Part shown: positions 34,404-43,566 of the stretch, one piece after another
Position numbering within the stretch: position 1 is the stretch's first letter
How the letters are laid out: the number at the start of each line of letters is the position of its first letter
Source: Algoriphagus lutimaris
GTDB lineage: Bacteria > Bacteroidota > Bacteroidia > Cytophagales > Cyclobacteriaceae
Direction of reading: 5' to 3'
NCBI RefSeq assembly: GCF_017051705.1
Contig: NZ_JAFIDJ010000001.1
Span: forward strand, 1,054,001 to 1,118,000
DNA: 64,000 nt
Position numbers and translations under genes: made by a program
The notes under the pieces: model-generated
What the model was told of the DNA's origin: nothing
Database searches by the model: none
Seen by the model: only the letters and a program-made list of their open reading frames with translations

Positions 34404-34919
34404 CTACTTTTGGTACTCTATTTTAAGAATCTTCCACACAAAATCACCCATTTTGGTTTTAACTATCACCTCATCCCCAACAGTTTTACCAAGAAGCGAT
34501 TTTGCCATTGGGGAGTCCATAGAGATATAATTTTTGTTACCTATTAACTCTTCGTAACCAACAATACGAAAACGATTTTGAAGACCTTTCTTTTCGTTTT
34601 TAATTTCAACCCAAGCACCAAAATTCACTTTTCCCTCTTGGTTGGGGTGGTAGTCAATAACTTTAAAGTCATCAATACACTTACGCAAATAACGCAGGCG
34701 ATTATCAATTTCTCGAAGACGTTTTTTGTTGTAATGGTAATCGGCATTTTCTGAACGATCTCCCAAACTTGCGGCCCATGCTACCTTAGCGGTAACGTCT
34801 GGACGTTCAACTCGCCACAAATGATCATGTTCTTCTTTTAATTTTTGTAAGCCTTCGGAAGTAATTAATTGTGAGCGATTGAGTTTTGGTAGAGTTGATT
34901 CTGGGATTTTTCGCCTCAT
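34404..34919 (-). CDS. greB: GreA/GreB-type transcript cleavage factor
   Basis: A 171-residue protein from the ATG at 34919 (an in-frame upstream start at 34949 would run into the intergenic region). The N-terminal coiled-coil domain contains LITSEGLQKLKEEHDHLW and the acidic tip region ASLGDRSENADYHYNKKRLREID, which in Gre factors holds the Asp/Glu pair that stimulates RNA polymerase to cleave backtracked RNA. The C-terminal FKBP-like domain includes SMDSPMAKSLLGKTVGDEV. The DYHYNKKRLREID form is GreB-like. It sits between an intact permease gene and a truncated copy of it, on the opposite strand. Confidence 0.92.
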   Translation of the reverse strand: MRRKIPESTLPKLNRSQLITSEGLQKLKEEHDHLWRVERPDVTAKVAWAASLGDRSENADYHYNKKRLREIDNRLRYLRKCIDDFKVIDYHPNQEGKVNFGAWVEIKNEKKGLQNRFRIVGYEELIGNKNYISMDSPMAKSLLGKTVGDEVIVKTKMGDFVWKILKIEYQK

Positions 34920-34962
34920 GATAAATGATCTTACTTTGAAAATTTTCACAAGATAATATAAT

Positions 34963-35298
34963 GATGGGATAGGTTTGTATACTCCTTGTATGGCCTTGGA
35001 TTTTCCCTTGGAAATGTCTCCTCAAGTTGCTTTTCCTATTGAGATGGGCTCCTGTACATTTCTAATGCCTCACGCATCCATTCGGTATATTCGAGAAGAT
35101 GGATACCATAAAAAAGCAGCCATTGCCATGGCAATACCGGGAATCGTAGTTATTTTAATCGTAGCTTTTGTGGTTAAACCCTTGCCATTGGATGTTCTTA
35201 AATGGGTAGTATTCATTGTTCTATTATACACCTCCTGTGTGATGCTCAGTCCTGGATTGATTCCAAAGGAATTAAGTATGGATTGGGAGGAAAAGTGA
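34963..35298 (+). pseudogene. 5'-truncated duplicate of the TSUP permease gene at 33389
   Basis: The 110 codons from GIGLY to EEK match the C-terminus of the 33389 permease at about 84 of 110 positions in my hand alignment (shared blocks MSPQVAFPI, KKAAIAMAIPGIV and LPLDVLKWVV). The first two thirds of the gene are missing: an in-frame TAA lies at 34954 and homology stops near 34963. The remaining frame is open and still ends with the same Glu-Glu-Lys-stop, but it would encode only about three helices. Non-synonymous changes are spread throughout, so it is probably a decaying remnant of a tandem duplication. Confidence 0.82.
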
Positions 35299-35358
35299 TT
35301 TTGGTATATTCCAGAAAGGCTTTATTCAACCCAAATATTTTTTTAAATTAATTATGAA

Positions 35359-36168
35359 ATGCCTGATTTGATAAAGAAAGCAGCCTCAAGCTACCGTTGG
35401 ATTCGTAATTCGCTTATTTCCTTTTTTATTGCAAATATCCTTATTCTTATAGGTAAAGATGATTGGATTGGACGGTTTAAGACCCCCTTGCATTATTTGG
35501 ATATGCTGGTGACATTTCTTAGTGTCTTTATAATTTTAGAAATTATTGATCGAGTAAACCTTTTTCTAAATAAGAAATTTGAATGGACTAAAGAGACTTT
35601 TAAGAGGGTGATCTACCAACTTTTATTTGCCATAATAATTCCCGTAATTCTATCCATTCTAATCACTTTTATCCAATGGGAATTTATATGGCATCAGGAT
35701 CTTTTTAGAGATAATTATTTTAAATATGAGTTTTTTCCTCAGGTTTTACTGATTCTAATTATCAATTTATTTTTTATAGTAATTCATCTTTTTAAAGAAG
35801 GAGTTTCAAAGGATAATGAGGCGAATTTATCAAGTTTACCATTTATAATAGGTAGAAAAGGTGTTAAGAAAATTCCGGTGCAGGTGTCTAACGTTTCCTA
35901 TATCCAATTAAAGCAAGGAATTGTTTACTTAATCACTTTTGAGGGAGAGGAATTTTTTCTCTCAGAAAATCTGGATCATTTCGAGAAAATCTTACCTCCC
36001 AGTCATTTTTTTCGAGCGAACAGACAATTTATCATTAGGAGAGAGGCTTGTAAATCATTTGCCTCAGGCACTAATGGGAAAGTAGATGTGACAATTTTTC
36101 CTGCTTTAGCAACTATTCAAGTTAGTCAGAAAAGAGCTGCCAATTTCAGAAGTTGGATTAGTACCTAA
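35359..36168 (+). CDS. Membrane-anchored LytTR-domain transcriptional regulator
   Basis: A 269-residue protein with four predicted transmembrane helices (about 17-33, 48-66, 86-106 and 128-146) and a C-terminal LytTR DNA-binding domain (about 170-265: VSNVSYIQLKQGIVYLIT, FFRANRQFIIRREACKSF). It has no receiver domain. It lies upstream of genes for a GIN-domain lipoprotein, a barrel-like protein and an S41 peptidase in the same direction. A 9-bp direct repeat with LytTR-like spacing sits just after its stop, suggesting that it controls these genes. Confidence 0.87.
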   Translation: MPDLIKKAASSYRWIRNSLISFFIANILILIGKDDWIGRFKTPLHYLDMLVTFLSVFIILEIIDRVNLFLNKKFEWTKETFKRVIYQLLFAIIIPVILSILITFIQWEFIWHQDLFRDNYFKYEFFPQVLLILIINLFFIVIHLFKEGVSKDNEANLSSLPFIIGRKGVKKIPVQVSNVSYIQLKQGIVYLITFEGEEFFLSENLDHFEKILPPSHFFRANRQFIIRREACKSFASGTNGKVDVTIFPALATIQVSQKRAANFRSWIST

Positions 36169-36174
36169 TACTTC

Positions 36175-36204
36175 ATCGACTTCAGCATATTTTTTATCGA
36201 CTTC
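36175..36204. promoter_or_regulatory. Direct repeat with LytTR operator geometry
   Basis: ATCGACTTC at 36175-36183 and again at 36196-36204: identical 9-mers with a 12-base spacer, 21 bases (two helical turns) start to start. This matches the usual layout of LytTR binding sites. It lies between the LytTR gene stop (36168) and the lipoprotein ATG (36274). A related ATCGATCTT follows at 36246. Confidence 0.55.
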
Positions 36205-36273
36205 GGTGACAAATCATTGATTAAAGCAAACCTAAGAGGTTTTTTATCGATCTTTAATTTAAAACCCAACATT

Positions 36274-36963
36274 ATGAAAACTACTATGAAAACCACAATT
36301 CAAAAATGGCTGCTTTTTGCATTAGCCAGTACAACTATTCTTCAATCGTGTAAGGAAAATGAAGACTTATGTTTAAATGGTTCGGGAAGAGTCAATGAAT
36401 ATGATATATCGGTAAACCAGTTTGATAAAATTTCAATTTCAGGTCCAGTTAATCTGAGAATAAAACAGGGGCCTATTCAAAATGTAACGGTGTTTGCAGA
36501 ACCTGAATTGATGCAACCCATAAAATATAAAGTATCTAATGGAGAACTAGAAATAGGGTATGAAGACAATATCACTTGTTTCAATACAAACTTTGGTGTT
36601 TGGATCGCCATTACAGTACCCGATCTTAAAGAGATTATTGCCAATGGCGATAACATCATAGAATCAGACGGTGATCTTGATCTTAATGACCTTTACATCA
36701 TTACCTCAGGAAAGTCAATGATGAATCTTACAGGTAAGGTAACCTCCCAATCCATATTCAGTTCAGGCCAAATAGTAGTGAATAATTTTAATCTCTTAAC
36801 ACAATCGACCATTCTAGATATTTCCGGTGAAGGGACCTTAGAAGTTTCCTGCGAAACAGAACTAGATATTGAGGTTGACGGACTTGCCACAATTTCCTAC
36901 AAGGGAAATCCTACCATCACACAAAAGGTAACTGGGTCACTGAATCTTATTGATGCGAATTAA
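36274..36963 (+). CDS. GIN-domain (DUF2807) lipoprotein
   Basis: A 229-residue protein from the ATG at 36274; the upstream ATG at 36217 would add 19 residues before the signal. Lipoprotein signal with TILQSCKENED, again a Cys-Lys-Glu start consistent with surface exposure. The body is a right-handed beta-helix-like head-GIN domain (DUF2807): FDKISISGPVNLRIKQG, LEIGYEDNITC, LKEIIANGDNIIES. Such domains occur in putative adhesins and envelope-stress proteins of Bacteroidota. It is the first gene after the LytTR direct repeat. Confidence 0.85.
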   Translation: MKTTMKTTIQKWLLFALASTTILQSCKENEDLCLNGSGRVNEYDISVNQFDKISISGPVNLRIKQGPIQNVTVFAEPELMQPIKYKVSNGELEIGYEDNITCFNTNFGVWIAITVPDLKEIIANGDNIIESDGDLDLNDLYIITSGKSMMNLTGKVTSQSIFSSGQIVVNNFNLLTQSTILDISGEGTLEVSCETELDIEVDGLATISYKGNPTITQKVTGSLNLIDAN

Positions 36964-37070
36964 TCACAATCGAAAGAATCATGAAAAGGGCTACCACACT
37001 TACCTGTTTTCATTTGGATTGGTGGTTTGAAAAATCAGAAATTCGAATCGTACCCCATATTGTTCAGCAT

Positions 37071-37895
37071 ATGAAAAAGTATACTTTTCTAATCATCGCA
37101 TTTTTCTTTACGTCAAGCCTGATAGCCCAAGATGAAAAGCATAATGAGTTCTCCTTGAATTGGGGAATGGGTCAAATCATGAGGCAAGACCAAACAGTGT
37201 CGCCTTTTATCCATCAACAGTGGGCGCCCATAAATGTACTGTTGTCTTACAGCCGATCAAAAAAGTTAGATCAGCTAGCTGAGATTAAGTTTAGTTTATA
37301 TAACCCAAGTATCGTTGATCCTTACAGTTTCAACTCATTTTATAACGGGAATGAAACTGATATAGCGCATAGTTTTAAACTTATAGATTTTAACTATGCA
37401 CTTGGCAAATCTATTCTAGACAAAAATCAATGGAGGCTCGTAGTAGGAGGAAAATCAAGGAATCAAATTTATTCCTCGGACTACAATTTTGGCCCCACAT
37501 TGACCCCTTCACCGATGTTTATATCATTTGGACTTGACCTATGGTTAAATCTTAGGTATGCAATTAATGAACAACACTATTTCAATTCCAACCTAGGGCT
37601 TCCTTTATTTTCCTATATCTACCGCGCACCCTATGCAGCACAGAATGATGATTATTTTGAAAACATCTATTCTCACAAGGGAATTAAAGAATTTACAAAT
37701 AGGGTAAAGGATGGAGAATTAGAATCATGGGGAAACTCTCAACGCTTTGACTTTGATCTAAGGTATGGCTACGTCCTTAATGAAAAATGGGATGTCGGGT
37801 TAACATATCTATTAGCAATGAATTTCAACCAGTCACCAACTCAATTTACCCAAATTGAGAATGTGTTCTTTATCAGCGGGAAAATTAAATTCTAG
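37071..37895 (+). CDS. Hypothetical outer-membrane barrel-like protein
   Basis: A 274-residue exported protein starting at the ATG at 37071, which opens a signal peptide (MKKYTFLIIAFFFTSSLIAQ); the longer frame from 36981 adds 30 unlikely residues. The mature part alternates polar and aromatic residues in strand-like stretches (FSLNWGMGQIM, LRYAINEQHYFNSNLGL, FDLRYGYVLNEKWDVGLTYLL) and ends in KIKF with a terminal Phe, as in outer-membrane beta-barrels. No named family is recognised. Four bases separate it from the S41 peptidase gene. Confidence 0.68.
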   Translation: MKKYTFLIIAFFFTSSLIAQDEKHNEFSLNWGMGQIMRQDQTVSPFIHQQWAPINVLLSYSRSKKLDQLAEIKFSLYNPSIVDPYSFNSFYNGNETDIAHSFKLIDFNYALGKSILDKNQWRLVVGGKSRNQIYSSDYNFGPTLTPSPMFISFGLDLWLNLRYAINEQHYFNSNLGLPLFSYIYRAPYAAQNDDYFENIYSHKGIKEFTNRVKDGELESWGNSQRFDFDLRYGYVLNEKWDVGLTYLLAMNFNQSPTQFTQIENVFFISGKIKF

Positions 37896-37899
37896 AAAA

Positions 37900-38910
37900 A
37901 TGAAAAATTATCATATAATCCTTTTTGCTTTTCTTATTCTCTCATTAGTGGGTTGTGAAAATGCCTTTTTCGAACCAGAGCCAGCCAATAATCCAGAAAA
38001 TATATTTGAAAATTTATGGAGCACATTTAATTCGGAATATGCGCCGTTTGAAGAAAGGGGAGTGGATTGGGACCAACAATACGACATTCATCGGCCTCAG
38101 GTAAAACCCTCTACTTCGAATGAAGAATTGATAACCATCATTAAAAGCATGCTCCGATCACTGGATGATGGTCACGTATCATTTACTACACCAAATTCTG
38201 ATGTCTTTTATTCCAACTATTTAATTGATCAAAGAATAGATGATGAATTGTTCGATCTAGAACTTATTAAAAACAATTACCTGCAAAACGATTTCTTGAA
38301 AAGTGGAAACGGCTTAAATACTTATGGTTGGCTTGGAAATGTAGGTTATTGGCATATCAAAGCAATTGGCATTAATATGTTTGACATTAATAGCATCCTT
38401 GACTACTTCGCTTCTGCTGACGGGTTAATTGTAGATATGAGACACAGTTCAGGTGGAAATTTCACTTATGCATTTTCTGAATTTGGAAGGCTTACTGATG
38501 AAAAACGTTTAGTTTTTAGTTCAAAAACAAAAAATGGCCCAGGTAAAAATGACTATACTGAATTATACGAGTGGAGTGTGTATCCAAAAGGAAAATATTT
38601 TAACAAACCCATTGTTTTAATTACCGACAGATATACAATTAGTGCTAGTGAAAGGGCAGCAATGGCTTTTAAAGTTCTTCCGAATGTTACGCATCTTGGA
38701 GACACCACCAATGGTGCAATTGCTACTAAAATTGGCAAGGAACTGGCCAATGGATGGTATTACTCTCTGGTGACACAAAAAACGTATTTTAATGATGGGA
38801 ACACATTTGAAGGTGTTGGAATACCTCCGGAGATTTATGTTAAGAATACAAGTTCTGAAATGGCTGTTGGCCAGGACAAAACCCTAGAGCAAGCTTTGGG
38901 GATTTTTTAA
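37900..38910 (+). CDS. S41 family peptidase lipoprotein
   Basis: A 336-residue lipoprotein from the ATG at 37900 (lipobox LSLVGCENAFFEPE). The helical N-terminal region (about 30-95) resembles the tricorn C1-type N-domain of S41 proteases; the catalytic core shows GLIVDMRHSSGGNF, ITDRYTISASERAAMAF (nucleophile Ser before Ala-Ser-Glu) and HLGDTTNGAI. There is no PDZ domain between, as in many Bacteroidota S41 proteins. It probably trims or degrades envelope proteins or peptides. It is coupled with the barrel-like protein 4 bases upstream. Confidence 0.88.
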   Translation: MKNYHIILFAFLILSLVGCENAFFEPEPANNPENIFENLWSTFNSEYAPFEERGVDWDQQYDIHRPQVKPSTSNEELITIIKSMLRSLDDGHVSFTTPNSDVFYSNYLIDQRIDDELFDLELIKNNYLQNDFLKSGNGLNTYGWLGNVGYWHIKAIGINMFDINSILDYFASADGLIVDMRHSSGGNFTYAFSEFGRLTDEKRLVFSSKTKNGPGKNDYTELYEWSVYPKGKYFNKPIVLITDRYTISASERAAMAFKVLPNVTHLGDTTNGAIATKIGKELANGWYYSLVTQKTYFNDGNTFEGVGIPPEIYVKNTSSEMAVGQDKTLEQALGIF

Positions 38911-38994
38911 AAACTTTTTCAGTTAAATACGCTACAGACTATTTAAATCACTGAATATCAAATATATTGAATAATAAACATTCAAATAAATCAT

Positions 38995-39336
38995 ATGAAG
39001 TTGATAGAAAATTTAAATAAACCAATAGGGTCAGTTATTTATAGCGTAACAGAAAATGAAATACGTGCAGTTTGGAACTTTATTAATAAGAACGGTGAAA
39101 AAACCTTCGGTAGGGGATATGGGAAAAGGGTATCAACCTATGATGTTGAAAAAGCTTTTGTAGGGAAGTTTGAAATTACTTATACAGATCAAAACAGTAT
39201 TAAAAATTCCTATTTATTAGAGATAACCTTTGATGAAGCCAATTATGAACTAGCTTGGAAAAACAGTGATGGTAAAACCTTGCTTTCAGGTATTGGAATT
39301 GAGAACGGCTTAATACTCGCTGCAGGATGGAATTGA
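38995..39336 (+). CDS. Hypothetical small protein
   Basis: A 113-residue protein without signal peptide or membrane helix. The composition is mixed, with strand-like stretches (GSVIYSVTENEIRAVWNF, KFEITYTDQNSI, SYLLEITFDEANYELAW). I do not recognise it. It is 84 bases downstream of the S41 peptidase gene on the same strand and may be independent. The ATG follows an AT-rich stretch without a clear promoter. Confidence 0.55.
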   Translation: MKLIENLNKPIGSVIYSVTENEIRAVWNFINKNGEKTFGRGYGKRVSTYDVEKAFVGKFEITYTDQNSIKNSYLLEITFDEANYELAWKNSDGKTLLSGIGIENGLILAAGWN

Positions 39337-39465
39337 ATAGTAATTCTATTTTTTTTTCCTTGTTGATTATTACTTAACAAGGCCATGGTTAAGTATTCCG
39401 AATATTTCTAAAATAGAATATCAATAAATCCGAAACAGTGTCCCATAAGCATCGTGAATTGCTCC

Positions 39466-42400
39466 TTAATTCCCAATAGAGTCTGTTGATTCAAAATAGA
39501 AACTAGTTCGCTTTTTCTTGGAATTCCCTATCTCATTCATAGTATCTGCATCGTATATCCGTCCGTTGAGGATTACAAAAACCACTTGATCGGAATCCCT
39601 AATATCATTCAGTACATCTCCATCGATCACAGCTAAGTCTGCCAATTTTCCAACTTTAATAGAACCCAAATTCTTATCTAAACCAAGATGGCTTGCAGGG
39701 ACAATGGTTGCGGCACGCAGAGCTTCCATTGGAGTCATTCCTCCTTGTTGCATCATCCACATTTCCCAGTGAGCCGCAAGCCCTTCCCGTTGACCATGAC
39801 CTCCAATTGCCACCATGATATTGAGATCCTTCATTTCTTTGACTGTTTTGACTACATTGAAATGATTGTAGTGGTGATTAGGTGCCATCATTCTTCGCAT
39901 TGAACGAGGCGCAAGAATATCTTGAGGTACAAACTTGCTCAATTTCGGGTGCTTCCAAACATCTGTATTGGCATACCAATAATGTTCCCCAGAAATCCCC
40001 CCAAATGAAACCACCAAGGTAGGAACTGAAGCTGCTTGAGTTTGGCTCCAAAACTGATATACATCCTCATAAAGCTTAGCTAAGGCAACAGAGTGTTCAA
40101 TGGATGAGGCGCCATCAGCAATTTTCCCTAGATCTTGCTGAAGTAATGCCCCTCCTTCAGAAAGCACCATCATTTCATACTCTGCTGCGGCTTCGATAAT
40201 TTGCTGGTATTGTTCTCTTCTCGGGTGATGATGCATCTTAATAGCAAAGGCTCCCACACGCTTTAATCTATCCATATGAAAGCGTGCATCGTCTATTCCA
40301 TTCACAAAAGCCGTATGTCCTGGTTCATAGGCACCATACAAGGACATTCCCGTCGAAAAAATCCGAGGGGATAGGATGTTCCCAGCTTTTTGCATTTCTG
40401 CAGCTCCAAAAACTTCTTCAGTAAAAGTGTTTGGGTTAAACATCGTTGTAACTCCAAAGGCTAGGGTACCATAGGCACTCCAGTTTTGCTGGGGAATTAT
40501 ACCGTTGGTTCCATTGGGCTGATGGGCATGAGTATCTATGATGCCTGGAATCACTGTTTTCCCTTTTAAATCAATTACAGTTGCATTTTTTGGAATTATC
40601 ACTTCTGCCTTTTTTCCAACTGCTATGATGTGATTGCCTTCAATCAAGACCACACCATCTTGAATCACTTCATCAGCTTCCATGGTAACCACTCTTCCGC
40701 CTACCAATGCCAGAACTCCATCTGGTTTATTTATGGGTTGAGAAAAACTGATGTACGTTTCCCTAATTTCTTTCTGGTTTTCAGTTGATTTACTATAAAG
40801 ATTTGGTCCGAGGTTCCAGTGGATTTCGTTGTTCATTAGACTAAAACTAATGTTAGTTCCAGCCAAAACAGACCATGTTTTTACCTGAGGTAAGGAATCT
40901 GCATCCGTTATGATTATTGGCTGCTCTGATTCTAAAAAAGGAAGGCTTTTGACCCGATAATGCTCCACAAAAGCTAGTTCTTTGCCAGTAGGAGCCATTT
41001 TAAATTCAGTCGCATACTTAATAGTATAAAGCGTCTTGAAATTCTCTCCGTCCAAATCAACCCGGGCTAAACTAGGCATTTCACCATCCAATTGGAGGTA
41101 AATACGGTCATTTCGATCAGCAAAATGAGGCGAACGTCCTTTTGAGGTAATAAATTTTGGAGTACCACCCTCAGAAGAAACTTGGTAAATACCAGTTGAT
41201 AAATTGTATTCTGGGTTCAGCATGCTCTCATCTTTAAACTTGCGGAACACCACGGTCTTCCCATCAGGTGAGAAAGCAGGTTCTGTATATTTCCCCGGCA
41301 AATTCAGGAGATTTTTTCGCTCTCCATCAATTAAGGTAATCACTTGGATTCCGCCTTGTTCTTGATCATTCCAAGTACTGTAAACAATCTTTTTCCCATC
41401 GCTTGAAAAACTTGGAGCATATTCAAAATGGGAATTTTGTTGAGTAAGTCGTCTAGGTTTTCCATTGGGTAAATCCATCAAATAAAGATAGCCAAGTGCC
41501 TCATAAACAGCTTGTTTTCCATCAGGAGAGACGGCTACATGATGAAGCATTTTCACTTCAAAATTCTCTTCATCAATGTTTTTTGTAAACCGAAGTGTTT
41601 TATTCTGGATTTTTTCTCTCTTTACTTCAAACGGAATAACTGTTGAAACTTTTGATTCGATCTGAATCAAATTGATTTGACCATTGGCCCAAAAAAGGAT
41701 ACCATTATCATCTGGAGTCCAAGACATAGCAGGATAAACACCATGAATGGCCCAGGCAGCTTGTTTGTCTCGATCCAGTCGGTGAAATATTGCGGTTTTC
41801 TTCCCCGTCTTTAAATCATAAACGAACAAAGTGCTTTGAAAATCAACTCTAGAAATATAAGCCAATTTGGATCCATCATGTGAAAGGGTAGGGCGGATAG
41901 CTCCACCTCGACCACTTAGCACTACTTCAATTTCTCCAGTTTGAAAATCCAAGCGCTTTATCGCATAAATTCCTTTTTCGCTGTCTTTTGAATATTCGAA
42001 AAAATCTCCAGGAGTCACGTCTTGAGAATAATATACATAACGACCATCTGGAGAATACGCTGGTTCACCCATATCCTTTTGTTGGTTAGGCCGAGAGGTT
42101 AACTTTCTTCCTTCTCCTCCAGATGAAGGATAAACCCAGATCTCTCCAGCTCCCAAAGATCTGGTTCCTGTAAAATGCTTTCTCACAGCAATGGATTTAC
42201 CATCTGGACTCCAAGCAGGGGAGTTGACCATCCGAAAAGTCTCTGAAGAAACAGCACGCTTATTTCCTCCATCCAAATCCATAATCCAAATATTTTCGCC
42301 ACCGCCTTCATCTGAAGTAAAAACAATGTGTTTACCATCAGGACTGAAAGATGGCTGCATTTGCCAAGCTAAATCTGAAGTCAAAGGTGTACCAATGCCA

Positions 42401-42654
42401 CCGCTTGCAGGAATAGAATAGATATCTCCGAGGAGATCAAATACGATCAGTGAACCATCAGGACTGATGTCGAGATTCATCCATGTGCCTTCGTTCACAT
42501 GGATCTCAGCAAGACTAGCATCACGTCTTATAGTTTCAACATTCCAATTAGGAGTGGTAGCTTGAAAACTAGACTGTGCATAGGTACCAAGGGTTATAAT
42601 TTGTAATAATAAAAGAATAATTATGGACCTGGCTGAAAAATAGATAAGTGTCAT
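39466..42654 (-). CDS. Exported TolB-like propeller plus amidohydrolase protein
   Basis: A 1062-residue protein from the ATG at 42654 (a TTG four codons upstream is less likely), with a signal peptide ending LGTYAQ. Residues ~45-620 carry WD40-like/TolB PD40 repeats (ISPDGSLIVFDLLGD, FSPDGKHIVFTSDEGG, YSPDGRYVYYS, FSSDGKKIVYSTW) forming one or two propellers. Residues ~640-1040 are an amidohydrolase: PGIIDTHAHQPNG (HxH), AIKMHHH, SIEHSV, GGHGQREG, and closing LGSIKVGKLADLAVIDGD. The fusion is a recognised Bacteroidota and proteobacterial architecture thought to act on peptides; the substrate is unknown. Own promoter at 42723-42750. Confidence 0.9.
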   Translation of the reverse strand: MTLIYFSARSIIILLLLQIITLGTYAQSSFQATTPNWNVETIRRDASLAEIHVNEGTWMNLDISPDGSLIVFDLLGDIYSIPASGGIGTPLTSDLAWQMQPSFSPDGKHIVFTSDEGGGENIWIMDLDGGNKRAVSSETFRMVNSPAWSPDGKSIAVRKHFTGTRSLGAGEIWVYPSSGGEGRKLTSRPNQQKDMGEPAYSPDGRYVYYSQDVTPGDFFEYSKDSEKGIYAIKRLDFQTGEIEVVLSGRGGAIRPTLSHDGSKLAYISRVDFQSTLFVYDLKTGKKTAIFHRLDRDKQAAWAIHGVYPAMSWTPDDNGILFWANGQINLIQIESKVSTVIPFEVKREKIQNKTLRFTKNIDEENFEVKMLHHVAVSPDGKQAVYEALGYLYLMDLPNGKPRRLTQQNSHFEYAPSFSSDGKKIVYSTWNDQEQGGIQVITLIDGERKNLLNLPGKYTEPAFSPDGKTVVFRKFKDESMLNPEYNLSTGIYQVSSEGGTPKFITSKGRSPHFADRNDRIYLQLDGEMPSLARVDLDGENFKTLYTIKYATEFKMAPTGKELAFVEHYRVKSLPFLESEQPIIITDADSLPQVKTWSVLAGTNISFSLMNNEIHWNLGPNLYSKSTENQKEIRETYISFSQPINKPDGVLALVGGRVVTMEADEVIQDGVVLIEGNHIIAVGKKAEVIIPKNATVIDLKGKTVIPGIIDTHAHQPNGTNGIIPQQNWSAYGTLAFGVTTMFNPNTFTEEVFGAAEMQKAGNILSPRIFSTGMSLYGAYEPGHTAFVNGIDDARFHMDRLKRVGAFAIKMHHHPRREQYQQIIEAAAEYEMMVLSEGGALLQQDLGKIADGASSIEHSVALAKLYEDVYQFWSQTQAASVPTLVVSFGGISGEHYWYANTDVWKHPKLSKFVPQDILAPRSMRRMMAPNHHYNHFNVVKTVKEMKDLNIMVAIGGHGQREGLAAHWEMWMMQQGGMTPMEALRAATIVPASHLGLDKNLGSIKVGKLADLAVIDGDVLNDIRDSDQVVFVILNGRIYDADTMNEIGNSKKKRTSFYFESTDSIGN

Positions 42655-42722
42655 TTGAAAGAGCAATGATAAAATTCGGTAGAAGAAACTTTGAGCGACT
42701 ATAGATTGTACTGGATCATTTT

Positions 42723-42750
42723 CAAACCTAGAAATTGTCGGTTATAGCAA
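42723..42750 (-). promoter_or_regulatory. Bacteroidota-type promoter of the propeller amidohydrolase
   Basis: On the minus strand TTG (42750-42748), a 17-base spacer, and TAGGTTTG (42730-42723), an exact TAnnTTTG element about 70 bases before the ATG at 42654. Confidence 0.55.
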
Positions 42751-42874
42751 TGAGCGAGCAAAATAATTATAATAAAAACAAAACAGTTGGTTCTATGAAT
42801 GAAACCTAATTAAAATATATAAATATGTTATATAATTTATATTATGTTAAATAGTAATTGAAAGATCTGTTCCA

Positions 42875-43552
42875 TTAGACTTTATACTGCTTATATTCAA
42901 TTTCCAAGTGATTTCCCCGTACCACCACCCCAATTCCAAAACTGGGTTGAAAATTGCTATAAATACAGCTCAAGGATTGAAATGATTGATTTTTTGAAAT
43001 TGCAGGAACCTCTAATCTTGGGTTTTCCATGGTATCTTTGACAAGCACTTGGTCAAGTGGAAATGTCAAACCTTTCCCAACTAATTTTATATAGGCCTCT
43101 TTGATACACCATAACCTGAAAAAAGCATCAGCCTTAACTCTTCCTGTGGAATTTCGAATCAATGAGATTTCATCAGAAGCAAAAAAATGATTAGAGATGA
43201 GCTCTGCTTCAATCTCATCATTTAATGATTCTATATCGACCCCTATTTCAGCTTCTCTAGAGAAACCATATAGCACGCAATCCTTAGAATGTGATATATT
43301 AAAAAAGATTTTAGTTTTAGGATTTGCTACATATGGTTTTCCAAGATTGGAATAATCTATAACCATTTCATTAGGTTTTATGTCAAGATACTCAGAAAGC
43401 AGTTTTCTAAGAATGCTTCTCCTTTTAATGAACTTAATTTTTAGCTCAGGACGAACAAAACGATCTGCACGTTCCAATTCTTCTCTTGCAAGATCCCTCC
43501 CATCTTCTTCAGGAATTTTGTCCAGTCTGGCAAGCCATAAATCAACTTTCAT
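42875..43552 (-). CDS. Sfp-type 4'-phosphopantetheinyl transferase
   Basis: A 225-residue enzyme that transfers phosphopantetheine from CoA to carrier-protein serines. Motifs of the Sfp/Gsp group are visible: LGKPYV, FNISHSKDCVLYGF, IGVDIE (Mg ligands Asp and Glu) and the FFRLWCIKEAYIKLVGKGL helix (W-x2-KEA). Length matches Sfp. It is the last gene of the leftward unit, 14 bases after the TE-containing NRPS, and would activate the carriers of both NRPSs and the stand-alone carrier at 56035. Its presence in the operon supports a functional assembly line. Confidence 0.95.
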   Translation of the reverse strand: MKVDLWLARLDKIPEEDGRDLAREELERADRFVRPELKIKFIKRRSILRKLLSEYLDIKPNEMVIDYSNLGKPYVANPKTKIFFNISHSKDCVLYGFSREAEIGVDIESLNDEIEAELISNHFFASDEISLIRNSTGRVKADAFFRLWCIKEAYIKLVGKGLTFPLDQVLVKDTMENPRLEVPAISKNQSFQSLSCIYSNFQPSFGIGVVVRGNHLEIEYKQYKV

Positions 43553-43566
43553 GAATTTATAGTTTT

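Noticed and set aside
39361-39385. Hairpin CCTTGTT/AACAAGG after the small hypothetical gene
   Set aside because: The T-run lies before the stem, not after it, on the plus strand, and the minus strand has no T-run after the stem either.
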